The notes beneath the pieces are model-generated. The model saw only the letters and a list, made by a program, of their open reading frames with translations. It did no database searches and had not been told where the DNA came from. From Notospermus geniculatus (taxonomy: Eukaryota; Nemertea; Pilidiophora; Heteronemertea; Lineidae): 64,000 bases of DNA. Location of the stretch: positions 16,039 to 80,038 of the forward strand of contig NMRB01002281.1 of NCBI GenBank assembly GCA_002633025.1, given 5' to 3'. The position numbers and the translations under genes are program-made. Shown here one piece after another: positions 31,860-43,887 of the stretch (within the stretch, counting starts at the first letter, position 1; each line of letters opens with the position of its first letter).

Positions 31860-34430
31860 GTGTGTCTATATACGACTATCGAACTACAGCTAGTTACCTC
31901 GTGTCACTCCCGATAGGTGGACGATTACAGGCCCAAACGGTGTTGGCATCAACTTCCGGCGCGGGTGATTGGTTGACTCGATCCAATCCTTGACTTCCGT
32001 TGACTAGCAATTTGGGACGGGTCGGAAGGAAGGAGGAGGATTACCGTCCAGCCTCCGCTATTTCGACGATTATACTCCGTCGACTCTCACAGCTAACTGT
32101 GGCCAAGTAGTAATAGTAAATGTGGATAAAGTTCAATTGTACGTAGATCTATACGATGAAGTTAAAAGCTTGGTCCACAACGAACATAGGACGACAACAA
32201 CTGGTGCAAAACAAACGGTAACTCACGGTGACGATGGTTAGGTACGATGTCTTGATGCACGATGTCGATGACTGGAAGCCGGCGGTCGATGACGATGAAC
32301 ATGTGTCGAATATAGCTGCTTGGTCGACGATTTCACTTCGACGAATAGAGATGATACTGGAAAGTTATATACTGGGACGAATATGAGATCGATGATATGC
32401 TGCTGAAGATATATAGTTGACGATTATACTGACAAGGATATACAGTTGGAGATATACTGGTGATGACTATACTTTAGACGATGCTGGTGATGATTATACT
32501 GGACTATACTGGACTTGTGCGTGCGTACCTAACGTAAAACTCCAACAGTGAACTTTTAACGGTGATGCTATAAGATAATATCTATGACTTTAAATCTTGG
32601 CGAACTTGGCAACTGATGTATAACTCTATATTCAACTTTAAACCGCCAATACAGGCGTATGCACGCCACTTAGGCTATGCACACATCACACACAGCAACA
32701 AATGACTGAGTGTGCGAGCAGCCCAGGTCGACACCACTAAGGGCGGGCCGTTAAAAAACTGCACTACTCGCAGGAAAGGCTGACAAATTGCTCAATGCGA
32801 CTGACCCCTACTGTAAGGCTTCTAGGAGGAGGATATATGATAGTAATTCTTCTACTTCTAGGGCGATACGACGCTTGTTGACTGATTAAACCTCCCTTGG
32901 ACCTGTCATCTCACTAATTAAACGTGCCGCCATCTCGAATCTTCGGACATCACGTGATCACAACCAACAATGGCGGAGGACGATCAGGCGTAGCATCAAA
33001 CGTGGAATGAATAACTCGGAAAAAACGGCCTTACTGATAACTTTGTGCTGTCGACAACTTCTTATTTCTCATACCAATGGCAGCTGTATGATTGACGAAT
33101 CTTCTAGGCTACGGCGAATAAACTGTACGTTCGAACGTTGATGATGACACCCACGGAGCAGACGACGATCAAATCACGGAACTCAGGTGGTATTCAATCT
33201 TGACAGGTCGGCGGCCAGTCGCAATGAGAGCGAGTCTAGTCTCGCGCAACCAGCCCCTCGGTCATACTCCGAGGTCGTCAGACCGAGGGTCTGGCACGGA
33301 ACGCAATTCTCATTGTAGTGACCTCATTTCGATGATTCGAAATGAGGTCAGCTTCGCTGATTTGCTAGTCACTACCAATGTATTATGCATGCATGCATGA
33401 AGTGCAGTGTAGTTGTGTTCTACGTCATCAGTTGTAGGTAGATCGATACAAGTCCGCCATGATGGTTTTACAACGTTACAAGTCAAAGTAACCATATGGA
33501 CCAGACTCTAAGATTGGAAATTTATTGGAAATTGCAGTTTTGTTATTTTGATCCCCTGTAATGTTATGGGTGGCTGGTTACAATGACGAATGAAATGTCA
33601 TGCTTAATTGTGCTAGGCTTGTGAATGTTGTCATTTTTTCTATTAATTCTGTCATGGACTCTTGATTCCGGAATGGTTCTCTGTGACCCTGTGTTTGGAC
33701 TTGGAAAGTACAAGTGCACTCGGATATTCAAAGACTTTCTGGGGAGTGGTTAGGAACTGATTGATGTGTCAATTGCATTTGGCAGGGCAGATTGGTTATA
33801 AACTTATTAACTGTGCTTGGTATGACATAATATTCTCTTTATATTCAGGGCAAGTTGGATTTTCAGGCAGTACCCTTTCCGACTCTAGCCTGTGTTTGTG
33901 TGGTACCGTACTCATTTGTGGAGGTCCCGACGTCCGTCGTCCCTGGTGTTGGCGCCTCGTGAAGTTTAACCAGAGTTGCTGCTGGAAACGTGATTCGTGT
34001 GATTCGTGCTTGGCATAGCTGCCGTCGATTCCTGTGAGGGGATTTTGTGCTAGAGTCGGTGTATCCCTGCGGGGAACGCATTTTTATACGGAGATCCGTC
34101 CAACTGCCCTGTTAAGATTTAGCGACGTTGTCTTATTCGTTTTTTGGAACAGTGTGATAAGTCCTAGTTTGTTTCCTTGTTGGTGCTTGAACTCGTTTCT
34201 GCCTTTTGGACTTGTTAATAATTTCCGTTGGACTTTCACTAATAGTTTCATTTGGACTTAACTAAGTTATGGTTTTAATAATGTTTTAATTGGTGTTTTA
34301 TTGGAGTTGTTGAATTAAAAGCTTCGTCATTTTATCCAGTGTTTCTTGTAAGTTCACCAGAGCCAGTAGCCGCTCCGTCACAGACTGTTTACATACTATA
34401 GATCAGTTCAAATTAGGTCGTCGTCTATGA
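31860..34430. other. Gene-free region with a GATTATACTGG stretch
   Basis: 32,330-32,520 repeats GATGATTATACTGG-like words about eight times. 33,190-33,300 shares AGTCTCGCGCAACCAGCC with the MITE at 55,690. 33,560-34,380 is a T-rich block I considered as an LTR and rejected. No gene is supported. Confidence 0.4.
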
Positions 34431-35219
34431 CGTTATGGCGATTTCTTGGCAACCCGCACATGCGCAGTAGCCATTTTCCTTGATAACGCGGAGGCTGGTG
34501 TGTTTACATTGGTTTCAACGAAGGATTCCGGCAATCGGCAGCATTTTTGGTGGTTCTCTTCGATATTTCTGCAAGGGAGCCCTTAATTACACTGTGAACG
34601 GGTCTGGTAACAGTTGAGGAACGGAAAAATCACTGGTTTCCCCGCTGGTTTCCCAAAGTTTGAGCGAAGAATGGGGTGAATTCGCGATCGACTGGCCACG
34701 TGCATCGCCATTTTTGTCCATTCGGAGACCCAACCTGGGCAATTTTTTTCTGTAAATCTCACCCGATTTTCATGATGGTAACGATTTTCAGGAGCACCAG
34801 GTGATTATCTCGAGGACCCACACACTTATAAACACAAAGCTGGGCGAAAAGCCCACAGAAAACGGCAAAATGTGCGACCCACCGGCAAAATGCGCATGCG
34901 CGAATTATCCATGGCAATGACCTAATTACGAAGTTTGATCTCATCTATACCACGTCAGCGCTTGAAAATCAATTCCCAGAGTTGATGCTGTGCGATTGAT
35001 GATCTCAAAAATGGATGCTGCGCGACGTCACGTCAAGTTACCATGATAGTTTAAACATATTTTATTTCAAAAAATGAAAAAGGATTGAACAAAAGTTTAA
35101 TAAACTTACGGAGTTCTCTCCCTGTACAAATAAACTGAACAGAAAAAAAAATATGAATAAACTAACAGATAGATAAACAACTTTTGGATACAACAGGTGG
35201 CAAGGTGGATATGGTGGAA
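34431..35219. other. Region beyond the 3' end of the retrotransposon
   Basis: 34,440-34,930 contains AACCCGCACATGCGCAG and the similar GCGCATGCGCG. 35,060-35,200 is A/T-rich and may belong to the 3' UTR of the minus-strand retrotransposon. Nothing else is identified. Confidence 0.35.
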
Positions 35220-35245
35220 TGGGGGGGGGGGGGGGGGGCCCCTTN
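35220..35245. other. Poly-G run ending at a gap
   Basis: About 20 G's, then CCCC and an N at 35,245. The run adjoins the gap and is likely a sequencing or assembly artefact. Confidence 0.6.
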
Positions 35246-35450
35246 ACTATCAGATAGGTAATTGTTGAGAAAGCCGATAAATCAAAATGACCGTGTTACT
35301 GAATTACTCTTGAGTATAGGATGAAGGTAGAAGCCGTTTCGTACGGAGAATATATTTTTGAACACTTTTCATAATTGTTATATTTTCGTGTGAGGATAAT
35401 TGAGGGTCACCCTGTAATAAAATATTTACTGTAATTTCCGGAAGCCAAGC

Positions 35451-38191
35451 TTATTCATGGAGTAGTATATTTCTGACGTCAATAAATTGGGGACAATTCA
35501 GGAGATAATGAGCGGTGCCCTCAAATGTGGCTCCGCATCTGCATGAAGGGTTATCAATTAAGTTGCAAGAAAAGAGGTGACCATTAAGACAACTGCTTCT
35601 ATTTCGGTGTCGACACAGATAAACAGAGGCAACACGACTTCCAGAAGACAGCCAAAAATGCGGTGGCTGATTATCATTGCTGAATAATTTAGTAACCTTA
35701 TTTTTAAACTGCGGAAAGGTGGGTAATTCACGAAGTGATATATCTAAGTGATTCCAAAGCTCAATAGTTGCAGGGATGAAGGATTTCTTAGTTATATCAA
35801 GTCTAGTACTGGGGGTTACCGTATTCAGATTACTTCTTAAATAATACGGTTGTGCATCCGCAATTGTTGCAGGTAATAAGTCAGTAAGGTAAACGGGAGT
35901 CATTGTATGTTGAATTTTGTACATAAGAGAAATTGCTCGAATTTTGCGTCTAGTTTCTAATGGTTGCCATCCTGTCTCTACATATAATGAATTTCTAGAA
36001 GAATAAAGTGGTAGACCCGTGACAACCCTGGCAGCCTCAAGTTGTGTCTTTTCAAGCTTATCAGCCTCTGCCGCTGTGCAGCCTCCCCACACAACCGATC
36101 CATATTCAAGAATTGGTCGGACATAACTGATATAAAGTGTGTTTAATGCTGGCTGCTTGAGTGTAAATTTTAGTTTGCGAAGGATATTTATTCTTTTAGC
36201 GGCCGAACTGATGATGTTATTAATATGTTCTGACCATTTGCATTTATTATTAAAAGTGACCCCAAGATGTTTATGCTGTTCGACGAAGGAAATAGGATTG
36301 CCATGTAAGACTAGGTTTGGTGGGACAGACTGTGCTGATGGAGAGATAAACATAGCAGCAGTTTTAGAGACATTAAATTTCACCAACCAGTTATATTTGC
36401 CCAGTTATCTATTTGGATAAGGTCTCTATTGATGACAGTTTCAAGTTCTTGTATATTATATGAGGACTGGATCATGCATGTATCATCAGCGAAAATCCGT
36501 ACTCCACTTGTAATATTTTCATGTATATCGTTTATGTAAACTAGGAAGAGGAGTGGCCCCAAGACAGAACCCTGGGGTACACCGGCTTTTATTGAGCGAA
36601 GGGATGATGATGTGTTGTCCAGAACCACTCTTTGTTGTATATTAGATATATAATCAGTAAACCATCTCAGAAGTGACCCCTGAATCCCATATTGTTTCAA
36701 TTTAAAGATCAGGCCGTCATGCCACACACGATCAAAGGCTTTACTAGCGTCTAGGAATATAAGACATGTATGCTTTTTATTATCTAGGTTTGTGCAAATA
36801 GTATTAAACATTTCAATTAGTTGGTGCTCAGTGCTGTAACTTGGTCTACATCCTGACTGGTATTTATAGATAAGGTCATTGGAAGATAAATAATCATAAA
36901 CCTGTTGAAAAACGACTCTTTCCATAAGTTTCCCAAGACAGCTTAGTAAACTTATGGGTCGATAGTTAGCAACATCATCTTTTGCCCCTTTCCCTTTGTA
37001 GACAGGAATGATATTGGCAACTTTCCATTCTTGAGGGAAAGATCCAGTTCTCATAGACATTTTAAATAATATGGTTAAGGGTTTAGAGATCGTCGAAGAA
37101 AGCTCCTTGAGTAGACGATGGTTTATATGGTCCGGACCACAGGCTTTATTGACTGGTAATGATTTAATTATTTTCTCAATTTCCTCCTGTTGAAAATATA
37201 TATCAAAGATCGACTCATTAGTTTTCAAAATTGGGTTTGGTAATGAAGTTGACGACGTGTCGACATTGGAAATATTAGAAAAATAATTGTTCAACATATT
37301 GGTCTTAGTTTGGTTATCGTAAGCTAATTCAGTTTGATCGGTAAGGACAGGCATAGTATTACATGTATTATTATTGCTGGACATTAAAGATTTTGCAATT
37401 TTCCAAAAGTGTTTCGGATTATCATGTACAGAGATATTTTCACAGATGTTATCATAATAATGTTTTTTTGCTACCCTTTTCTTATTATTTACAGTGTTTC
37501 GAAGTTTTTTGTATTTATCCATATGTGTTATATTTCCTGTGCGTAAGGCCTTTTTTCTCATTCTATCCCTTTGCCTGATCAGTTTCCTGAGTTCAGAGTT
37601 AAACCAGGGCTTATCATTTGGTCGTATGACAACAACATGGTTTGGGACAAAATCATTTTTCATTTGATTAAAAACATTATTAAATGTTGAACAGGCAATA
37701 TTAATATTGTCAGTCACCTCTAGTTCAGTTAGCCAGTCAAAGTTAGCGATTGCATTATTAAATCCAACAAAGTCAGCATTATTATAGTCCCACACACGAC
37801 GTTCATAGCAATTATTAGATAAAAGTACATTTTTCAAGAATATATAAACAGCGTCGTGATCACTCAGTTCTCTTCGAATTGGTATATTACCGGAGTCCTG
37901 TACATAAGCAATATCACTCACCAGTATAGGGTCTAACAATGTAGCTGAGGTCAGCGTTATTCTGGTTGGTTGGGTAACCATATTATGAAGGCCAAAAAAG
38001 TTCATTATATCTTTGAGATGATGATGCCGAGGGTTAAGAAGATCGTCATTTAGGTCGCCAACTATTATTAGAGGGTAATTGAGTTGAAGAGCATTATGTA
38101 TTGCATCAGAGAATTGATTCCAGAAATTAGCTGTAGCATGACGGTCTGATCGGTAAACACAACACAGGAGAAATATACAATTACATGTCAA
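35451..38191 (-). mobile_element. Non-LTR retrotransposon ORF2, 5'-truncated, CR1/L2/Jockey-type
   Basis: Minus strand. The frame begins inside the endonuclease (IIVGDLNDDL; SDHD near residue 120) and lacks its N-terminal half. Reverse-transcriptase motifs follow in order: NKACGPDHI, LDASKAFDRVWH, AGVPQGSVLGPLLFLVYIND and the catalytic FADDT. At about 36,380 the frame shifts: QIDNWAN ends at a stop, while NWLVKFNVSKT continues one frame over, implying one inserted or lost base. The second frame (36,386-35,451) carries HLGVTFNN, VRPILEYGSVVWG and a terminal Cys/His knuckle (SCRCGATFEGTAHYLLNCPQ). The protein family nicks DNA and copies its RNA at the target. The 5' edge joins a dispersed repeat at 38,187. 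With truncation and frameshift it cannot act on its own. The exact clade needs a tree. Confidence 0.9.
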
Positions 38192-38315
38192 TATATCCTG
38201 ATCTCCATCAATGTATCTGATCTCTATCGACGTATCTTGATCTCTATCAATGTATCGTTCATGTACCGGTAGAAATACCTGTACATCAGGAACATTAAGA
38301 CATTTACAATGTAAT
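38187..38315 (+). repeat. Second copy of the ATCAATGTATC dispersed repeat
   Basis: Same series of blocks as 2,500-2,690: ATATCCTGATCTCC, ATCAATGTATC, GTTCATGTA, ACCTGTACATC, CATTTACAATGT. It abuts the truncated 5' end of the retrotransposon. Confidence 0.65.
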
Positions 38316-38964
38316 CTTCTTCAATTCAAATTTCGTTGTCATTTCGTTATTTCGTTGAGGTGCTCTAGTTCGAATTGCAAACATTACGGTGTGCCACCTA
38401 TTGTCAACTTCTGGTACTAACAAATCAGATAAAATTGAAATATATTTGCGATTTCACGCTCAAAAACAAACAAAAAGTTGTGAAGGCGAGATTTAATTCG
38501 GTTTCAAGAATATTTATCAAGATATATATAAAAAATAGATCACATTAATGTTTTGGTATACACGGTGCTACCACCTGTCCGAGGAAAAATAACTATTATA
38601 ATCAACCATGTAAATAAACAAGCCGTAATGTTTACAATTCGAAATAGAGCACCTTTAAGTATCATCAGCCGTTGAAGTTGTAATTGGAATACGTTATGGA
38701 TCTTAAATAAAAGAAGTACCAGTATCCCGGAACGACCTCTCGACCTTAGTCTTGTTATAGCACCAAGACAGGAAGCACTTGACTCACCAATACCAATGTA
38801 CATGTACATTATAGGAGCTGAGGGTATATCTATTCTGAGGAACAGAGCAGATGAATGAACACTTGCAAAAAAAACGTCGTAAAACTTATTCGTTTCTGAA
38901 GTATTCTGCTGGTCAGATTATTTGAAATAAATTGATACTGTTTGAATTGTTTGAACTGATTTTC
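38316..38964. other. Intergenic, nothing identified
   Basis: No gene or repeat that I can name. Confidence 0.35.
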
Positions 38965-39300
38965 TTGAGAAAACAGAAGAACTATGTGTGAAAAAAATCA
39001 CACATGGTAATTGTAAAATTCCCATGTGTGAAAATAAAAATAACACATGTAGAAAAATCACATGTGGTAATTTCGTAAGTAAAAAAGAAATTCCCACATG
39101 TGAAAAAAAATTCCCACGTGTGAAATAATCTCATGGACATTTCACATGTGGTAAATGAAAATTAACATATGGGAATCTGAAAATCACATATGGGAAAATA
39201 AAATTCACACAATGCCAAGGTTTTTACATATGTGAAGAGCCCTTTCACATATGGGAATAGTCATTTCACATATGTGAAAAAAAATCACATATGGGACTTT
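38965..39300. repeat. CACATGTG / CACATATGGGA word array
   Basis: About 18 palindromic or near-palindromic words (TCACATGTGGTAA, CCCACATGTGAAA, TCACATATGGGAA, CACGTGTG) with 12-20 bp spacing in 335 bp. CANNTG is the E-box core bound by bHLH proteins; any such use is inference. Confidence 0.85.
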
Positions 39301-40474
39301 TTCGTAAGGGGAGCTTTGTGAATAAGGTCCCTGAGGCCATAAATCATGAAGCCTTCGCAACTTTGCGTGCACGCCAATCCACTGTAAGGCAGTCAGTGAA
39401 CAAAAGACATGTACAGCCAAACAATAGACTTGCGTGCCAAGTTGCGAAGTCTTCGGGAATATGGCCCGTGGTCTCCAGCCGATAGAACGAACACTGGTCA
39501 ATCAAGTCACGTCCCAAAACAGCAAACCAGTCAGGAAATTCAAACACCACCGCCCTATGTTTTTTTAAAAACATTTCTTGTTAAATATTTACTTGGGCGG
39601 AGAACCACTGATTACCTCAGGACGTGTGCGGTGACGTAGGAAGCGAGCACTAAGAGCACTCGAAATAGGCCTACAGCTCCTAAGTCCTTGAGAATTTACT
39701 ATGGGTCACTTTTGGAAAGTTGTAGGGATTGGTCTTGTCTCCCTATTCCAAACCCCGGAGGAGGTATAGCGGTAATTTTCAGCCCTTTTGAGCAATGATC
39801 CTACTGCATGTTCTTTACCGGAAGTGTCCCAATACGTCAAAACTGACATGCAAAAAGTAAATTCATGAAAATGACGAAATGCACCCGGGTTATTCATGTA
39901 CTTTATGACATCATCAGTTTTGTGGTCACGTGCATCTTGGCAAGACGCACGTGACAATCTTGGACGAAAATTTTCAGATCTTGGACGATATTTTATAAAT
40001 CTTGCAATGTATTTTTTTATTTCAATTTGGTAATACCTTTTTTAATTCTTGCAGTGATTTTTGTATTCTTGAACAATATTTTTCAAATTTGGAGCAAATT
40101 TTACAATTCTTTGAGTTTTTTATTGTGTAATGAAAATTAAATTCTTGGACTGTACTTTTTCAACACACTTGAACGAAAAAAAAAGTCTTGAATAAATTCC
40201 GCTGCTTCACGCACAACCACAATCATGCATTCCAAGCGCATATGACGTCACGGCTTTAGAGTTGCACTAAAATTGGGAAGAGGTATGCGGTTTAACGATG
40301 GTTATAAAAATATGCCAGAGGTGGCTTATTTCAGCTTCCCAAAAATGTCGCATAGTAACCCAGTGTTCTGAAATGCGGAACTCGAATTAAAATAAGGCAT
40401 TCACCAACTATGCAGGAAATTTAACTGGCCTCCTTCGCGCCTTCGAGTCATCGAGTCAAGTACAACAAGCCTTT
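39301..40474. other. Intergenic with a short inverted repeat
   Basis: CTTCGCAACTTTGCGTGC (about 39,353) and GCGTGCCAAGTTGCGAAG (about 39,433) pair imperfectly. 39,940-40,190 is rich in CTTGGA/CTTGAA words with T-runs. No gene. Confidence 0.4.
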
Positions 40475-41075
40475 AGGCTTCCTGTACATAGAAGTATACG
40501 GTATTCGGTATACTCTATACGGTATACGGTATACGGACACGGCGATTTATATAGGATATACGCAGGGCTGAACTTGACAATTTGGTCGTTCGATTTGCAT
40601 TGACGGAAAGTACTAAGTCATGTAGAGGATGTGTCAGGACATTTGTTTACACCCAACCCCCGAGGGACCGAGAAAAGGTTAGCATTTTGGAGACACTCGA
40701 CTCTGTAAAATATTTGCTTTGCTGAATTATCGAACCTGAACTTTGTTTCACAATCAGATGGATACTAGTAAATACCAATATTTACTTTGATTTTGATTGC
40801 CTGGAATGTATTTCTGCTGAAAATCAACGAAAAATTTTATTTAGAAATGAGTAAACTGACCAATCTATGCATATTAGCCCGACCACGGGCACTATACGAA
40901 GAGAAAAAATCGTGCAAGCGCGATTCCTTGTATACGCGAATAGCGTGCACTGTTCCGCGTATAGGGCTATGTAACCCGCTCTTTGAAATAAGCTTGTTCG
41001 TTTTCTAGTATACGCGTGCATTACGAAACGTGCACCAAATACCGAATACCGTATACTTCTATGTACAGGAAGCCT
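40475..41075. mobile_element. 601-bp TIR element with TACGGTA words
   Basis: Ends AGGCTTCCTGTACATAGAAG and its inverse at 41,048-41,075, each followed by TATACGGTATTCGGTA. Inside the left end is a run of GTATACGGTATACGG. The interior 40,560-40,900 is unique and AT-rich, with no transposase. CGCGTATA words recur near 40,930-41,015. Confidence 0.8.
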
Positions 41076-41089
41076 TATGCAAGATATGA

Positions 41090-41475
41090 AGTCGCTCGGT
41101 GAAATAATGACAAACTGAGGCAGGTTCGTTACTTTTTTCGAACTTTGACCTCTGTGACCTTGAAAAGTAGGCCAAATCAAAAACCCGTTATAAAGGTTAT
41201 GTATCCTTATTAGCTACATCTATGATAAAAAATTTGCAGATGAGCTAGTCTTTAGTTTAGGAGTAATTGCACTTTTTGTGTTTTTGGTTTCCACCACCTG
41301 GTGGCCAAGCTGAGGGTCGAATCAGACCAAAACTTAGTGTCGTGGGCCATCTGACCTAGGGGTGTATATGTTCCAAGTTTCAGATCAATAGCTCCAGCGG
41401 TTACGAAACGTACCCTGCTAACGGACGACGGACGCTGCACCATCGTAAGAGCTCACCCCGGTGAGCTAAAAATAG
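41090..41475 (-). repeat. Family A fragment, inverted
   Basis: Inverse of the first part of family A: ends at 41,475 in GTGAGCTAAAAA and contains GGTCATCTGACC-type, CGTTAGCAGGG and GGCCACCAGGTGG blocks in reverse. An older family A-like stretch follows to about 41,630. Confidence 0.75.
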
Positions 41476-41630
41476 GTCAAGGTCAAAACCCGTATGATAT
41501 ATTATGTCCCCTCACTAGAGGTACGTACCTAAAAATTTCAACAAGCTACGACAAGTAATAAGGGAGTTTTCGAATTTTTAGTGTTTTTGCATAATGCCCC
41601 CTATTGGGCAAACCGTAAGTCGAAAACGGC

Positions 41631-42324
41631 CGGAAATCGAACTCAACCTTACCAGTCTCCTGTTCTTACTACCATGTAAAATGTAAAATAACATAACATA
41701 AAATAAAAACGAGTGTTAACAGGCTGATTAATGTTTCATATGAATTCAAGGACGAGTGACACTAATGACGATATACCACGGACAAAAATACTGGTTGGTT
41801 AAAATTTATCGAATACAAAGGTAAGGTCACATGTCTTTCTTGGGTTGGCAGACGTCGTAACACTGCCGCATAAAATACGGTGAAAATGAATGAAATAAAG
41901 ACATGATAAATGATACTGATGAAGATACGAATTGTCATAAAATGTAAAATGCAAATTGCGGCAAGTAAAAATCACTGCGTACCTTAATACTCTTCCTATG
42001 TATAATCCGACGATGTGTCCCAAGTCAATCCAAGAGGAACGGTCATCGATATTTCACTGAGACAACGCTGAGTTTCCAGTCTCTCGAATTTGATCTTTTG
42101 TTTTACAATTGAGGTCACCAACATATCACGCGGTCTGTGATCATTTGTTCCTGTTGCGTGACACCGCATGGAAGTGGTGTTTAGATCAGGATGAGAAAGA
42201 CCGGGACCTGTTGAGATATTACGAGGAAACTGGGGCACATCAAGGGTTGTTCCAAGTAATGACTACCATGATGGGCGATCTTCCCGATTGAAGCCAGTAC
42301 ATGCACTTGTAATGGGGAACCGGA
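41631..42324. other. Intergenic, nothing identified
   Basis: AT-rich sequence with no supported feature. Confidence 0.35.
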
Positions 42325-42665
42325 GGAACTAACGTCACGACGTGGCGCTGTGAGCAGTGCGACCGAATTTTCTTTTTTCTAACGTTATTTCCATTTATTT
42401 CTGGTGTGAAAAGCACCCGTTTGTTTCGGTCGCGTGGCATTAAAATTTACACCATCTTGTAGCAGATGAAAATGTCTATATGTTGCGGTGCTTTTGTCCC
42501 TTAAAATGAAGACATAGATGACGATTCCGGCAACGTCTTTTTCTCAATTTTCCTGTAGAAAATGTACAGCAGATTTTTTCATGACGTAGCGCCAACACAT
42601 AAAACGACGTCAATGACGTCAATGACATCGTTTTGGTCGCACTGCTCGCAGCGCCGACCTGTCGG
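42325..42665. repeat. Inverted repeat with CRE-like words
   Basis: GGCGCTGTGAGCAGTGCGAC at 42,344-42,363 pairs with 42,636-42,655, one mismatch. Close to the right arm is GACGTCAATGACGTCAATGA, two CRE-like words. Probably a small element. Confidence 0.65.
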
Positions 42666-43627
42666 GATTTCCGGCACGCGGGTTCCTCATTATTAACAGT
42701 GTGCTCCTGCCCGACTAAGTGAGGCGCGAGTAAATGACACATGTCATGAGGTTGCCAAATGATACTTAGATATTATATCATGGCTATTTCTGTATGTTCT
42801 CCGGGTTTCCTCTTCGTAAGTTGGTATTCTCACGATACCAGTGTCATCATCCTGGAACTCCACGTGTATTGGCTACGTTATAAAGACTACGCCACTACCC
42901 CTGGAAACTTTCGCAACAATTTCTGTATTGACCCACATCGAGAAATCAATGTACCAATCAGAGCCCTCCTGAGATTTGCCCGTTAACCTCGCCTTCAGGT
43001 TTTGGCATGATACCAACTAACTCTTCAGTATCAGTGGTACACTCTACTTGCGTATGAACTAGGAACGAGGTAACAGAAAACAACATGGCGAATGCTGCAG
43101 CATGATAGCGGGCGATTCGCGATTTCAAGGCGTAATTTTCCGGATTGAAAATTTGAATCTGTTGCAGGGGATTTCCTTGTATCGGAGACGTTTCTTCCAA
43201 TCACGGTTAAAAATAAGGATTAAGTAGCAGTTCCGAAATGATGGGAAAGTCAATAAACATTCTTAATGACATATCTATTTGAAATAAAAAGACTACATGT
43301 GATGGTACGAAACCCACTGTCGCGTTTTGCCGCTGCGGTTTCATCACTGCCCGAAAAAATCCTTTGTTATTTTCTCGGCCCGCTGCCTTTTAACAAAGCA
43401 TTTTCTGCAGGTGCGTTTTCCCGCCGCGTGAAAACGCGCCACTGGGTTCGGGCCTTTATATTACGGCCTAGCAGTGAGGCCACATTATTTAACTTGCAAG
43501 CATACCCTGTCATTGTCCTGACTTCAACTGCATGAAGGTAACCATGCAGTGATGTAAGACTCCAGCCATCCTGAAGACGCCTTTGCTTTACATTCACAGT
43601 TTGAAATCTGTTGTTAGAAACCTGATA
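42666..43627. other. Intergenic, nothing identified
   Basis: No convincing gene. TGTTGTTAGAAACCT at 43,610-43,624 recurs at 43,858-43,872, bracketing the palindrome that follows. Confidence 0.35.
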
Positions 43628-43816
43628 ATAAGCAAGAAGTCAATCTCCAGAATTCACGAATTTTCGACCCCAACCGGGGTCTTTTTCAAGTGGAACTTTA
43701 CAATCTGAAACTCTAGAAAAGACTTTTCTAGAGTTTCAGATTGTAAAGTTCCACTTGAAAAAGACCCCGGTTGGGGTCGAAAATTCGTGAATTCTGGAGA
43801 TTGACTTCTTGCTTAT
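43628..43816. repeat. Perfect 189-bp palindrome
   Basis: Every base from ATAAGCAAGAAGTCAATC inward pairs with the other half around the single central base 43,722 (CTAGAAAAGACTTTTCTAG). There is no spacer. The left half contains GACCCCAACCGGGGTC, itself a smaller palindrome. One half of the unit, without its mirror, lies at 57,571-57,663. The 43,817-43,855 flank (TGTGTCAATTTTGTGC) is also shared with 57,540-57,570. Confidence 0.9.
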
Positions 43817-43887
43817 ATTATCATTTTGTGTGTCAATTTTGTGCTTTTCTGTATCTTGTTGTTAGAAACCTAATGCTTAGATCTAGT

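Noticed and set aside
33560-34382. Possible solo LTR (TGTTATGGG ... CCGTCACA)
   Set aside because: No second LTR, primer-binding site, polypurine tract or target duplication could be found.
35220-35239. G-quadruplex or regulatory G tract
   Set aside because: The run ends at an N and has no interruptions; it is more likely a sequencing or assembly artefact.
39291-39639. Overlapping 64-76 codon frames on both strands
   Set aside because: They coincide with a short inverted repeat, have no recognisable domain and no codon signal.
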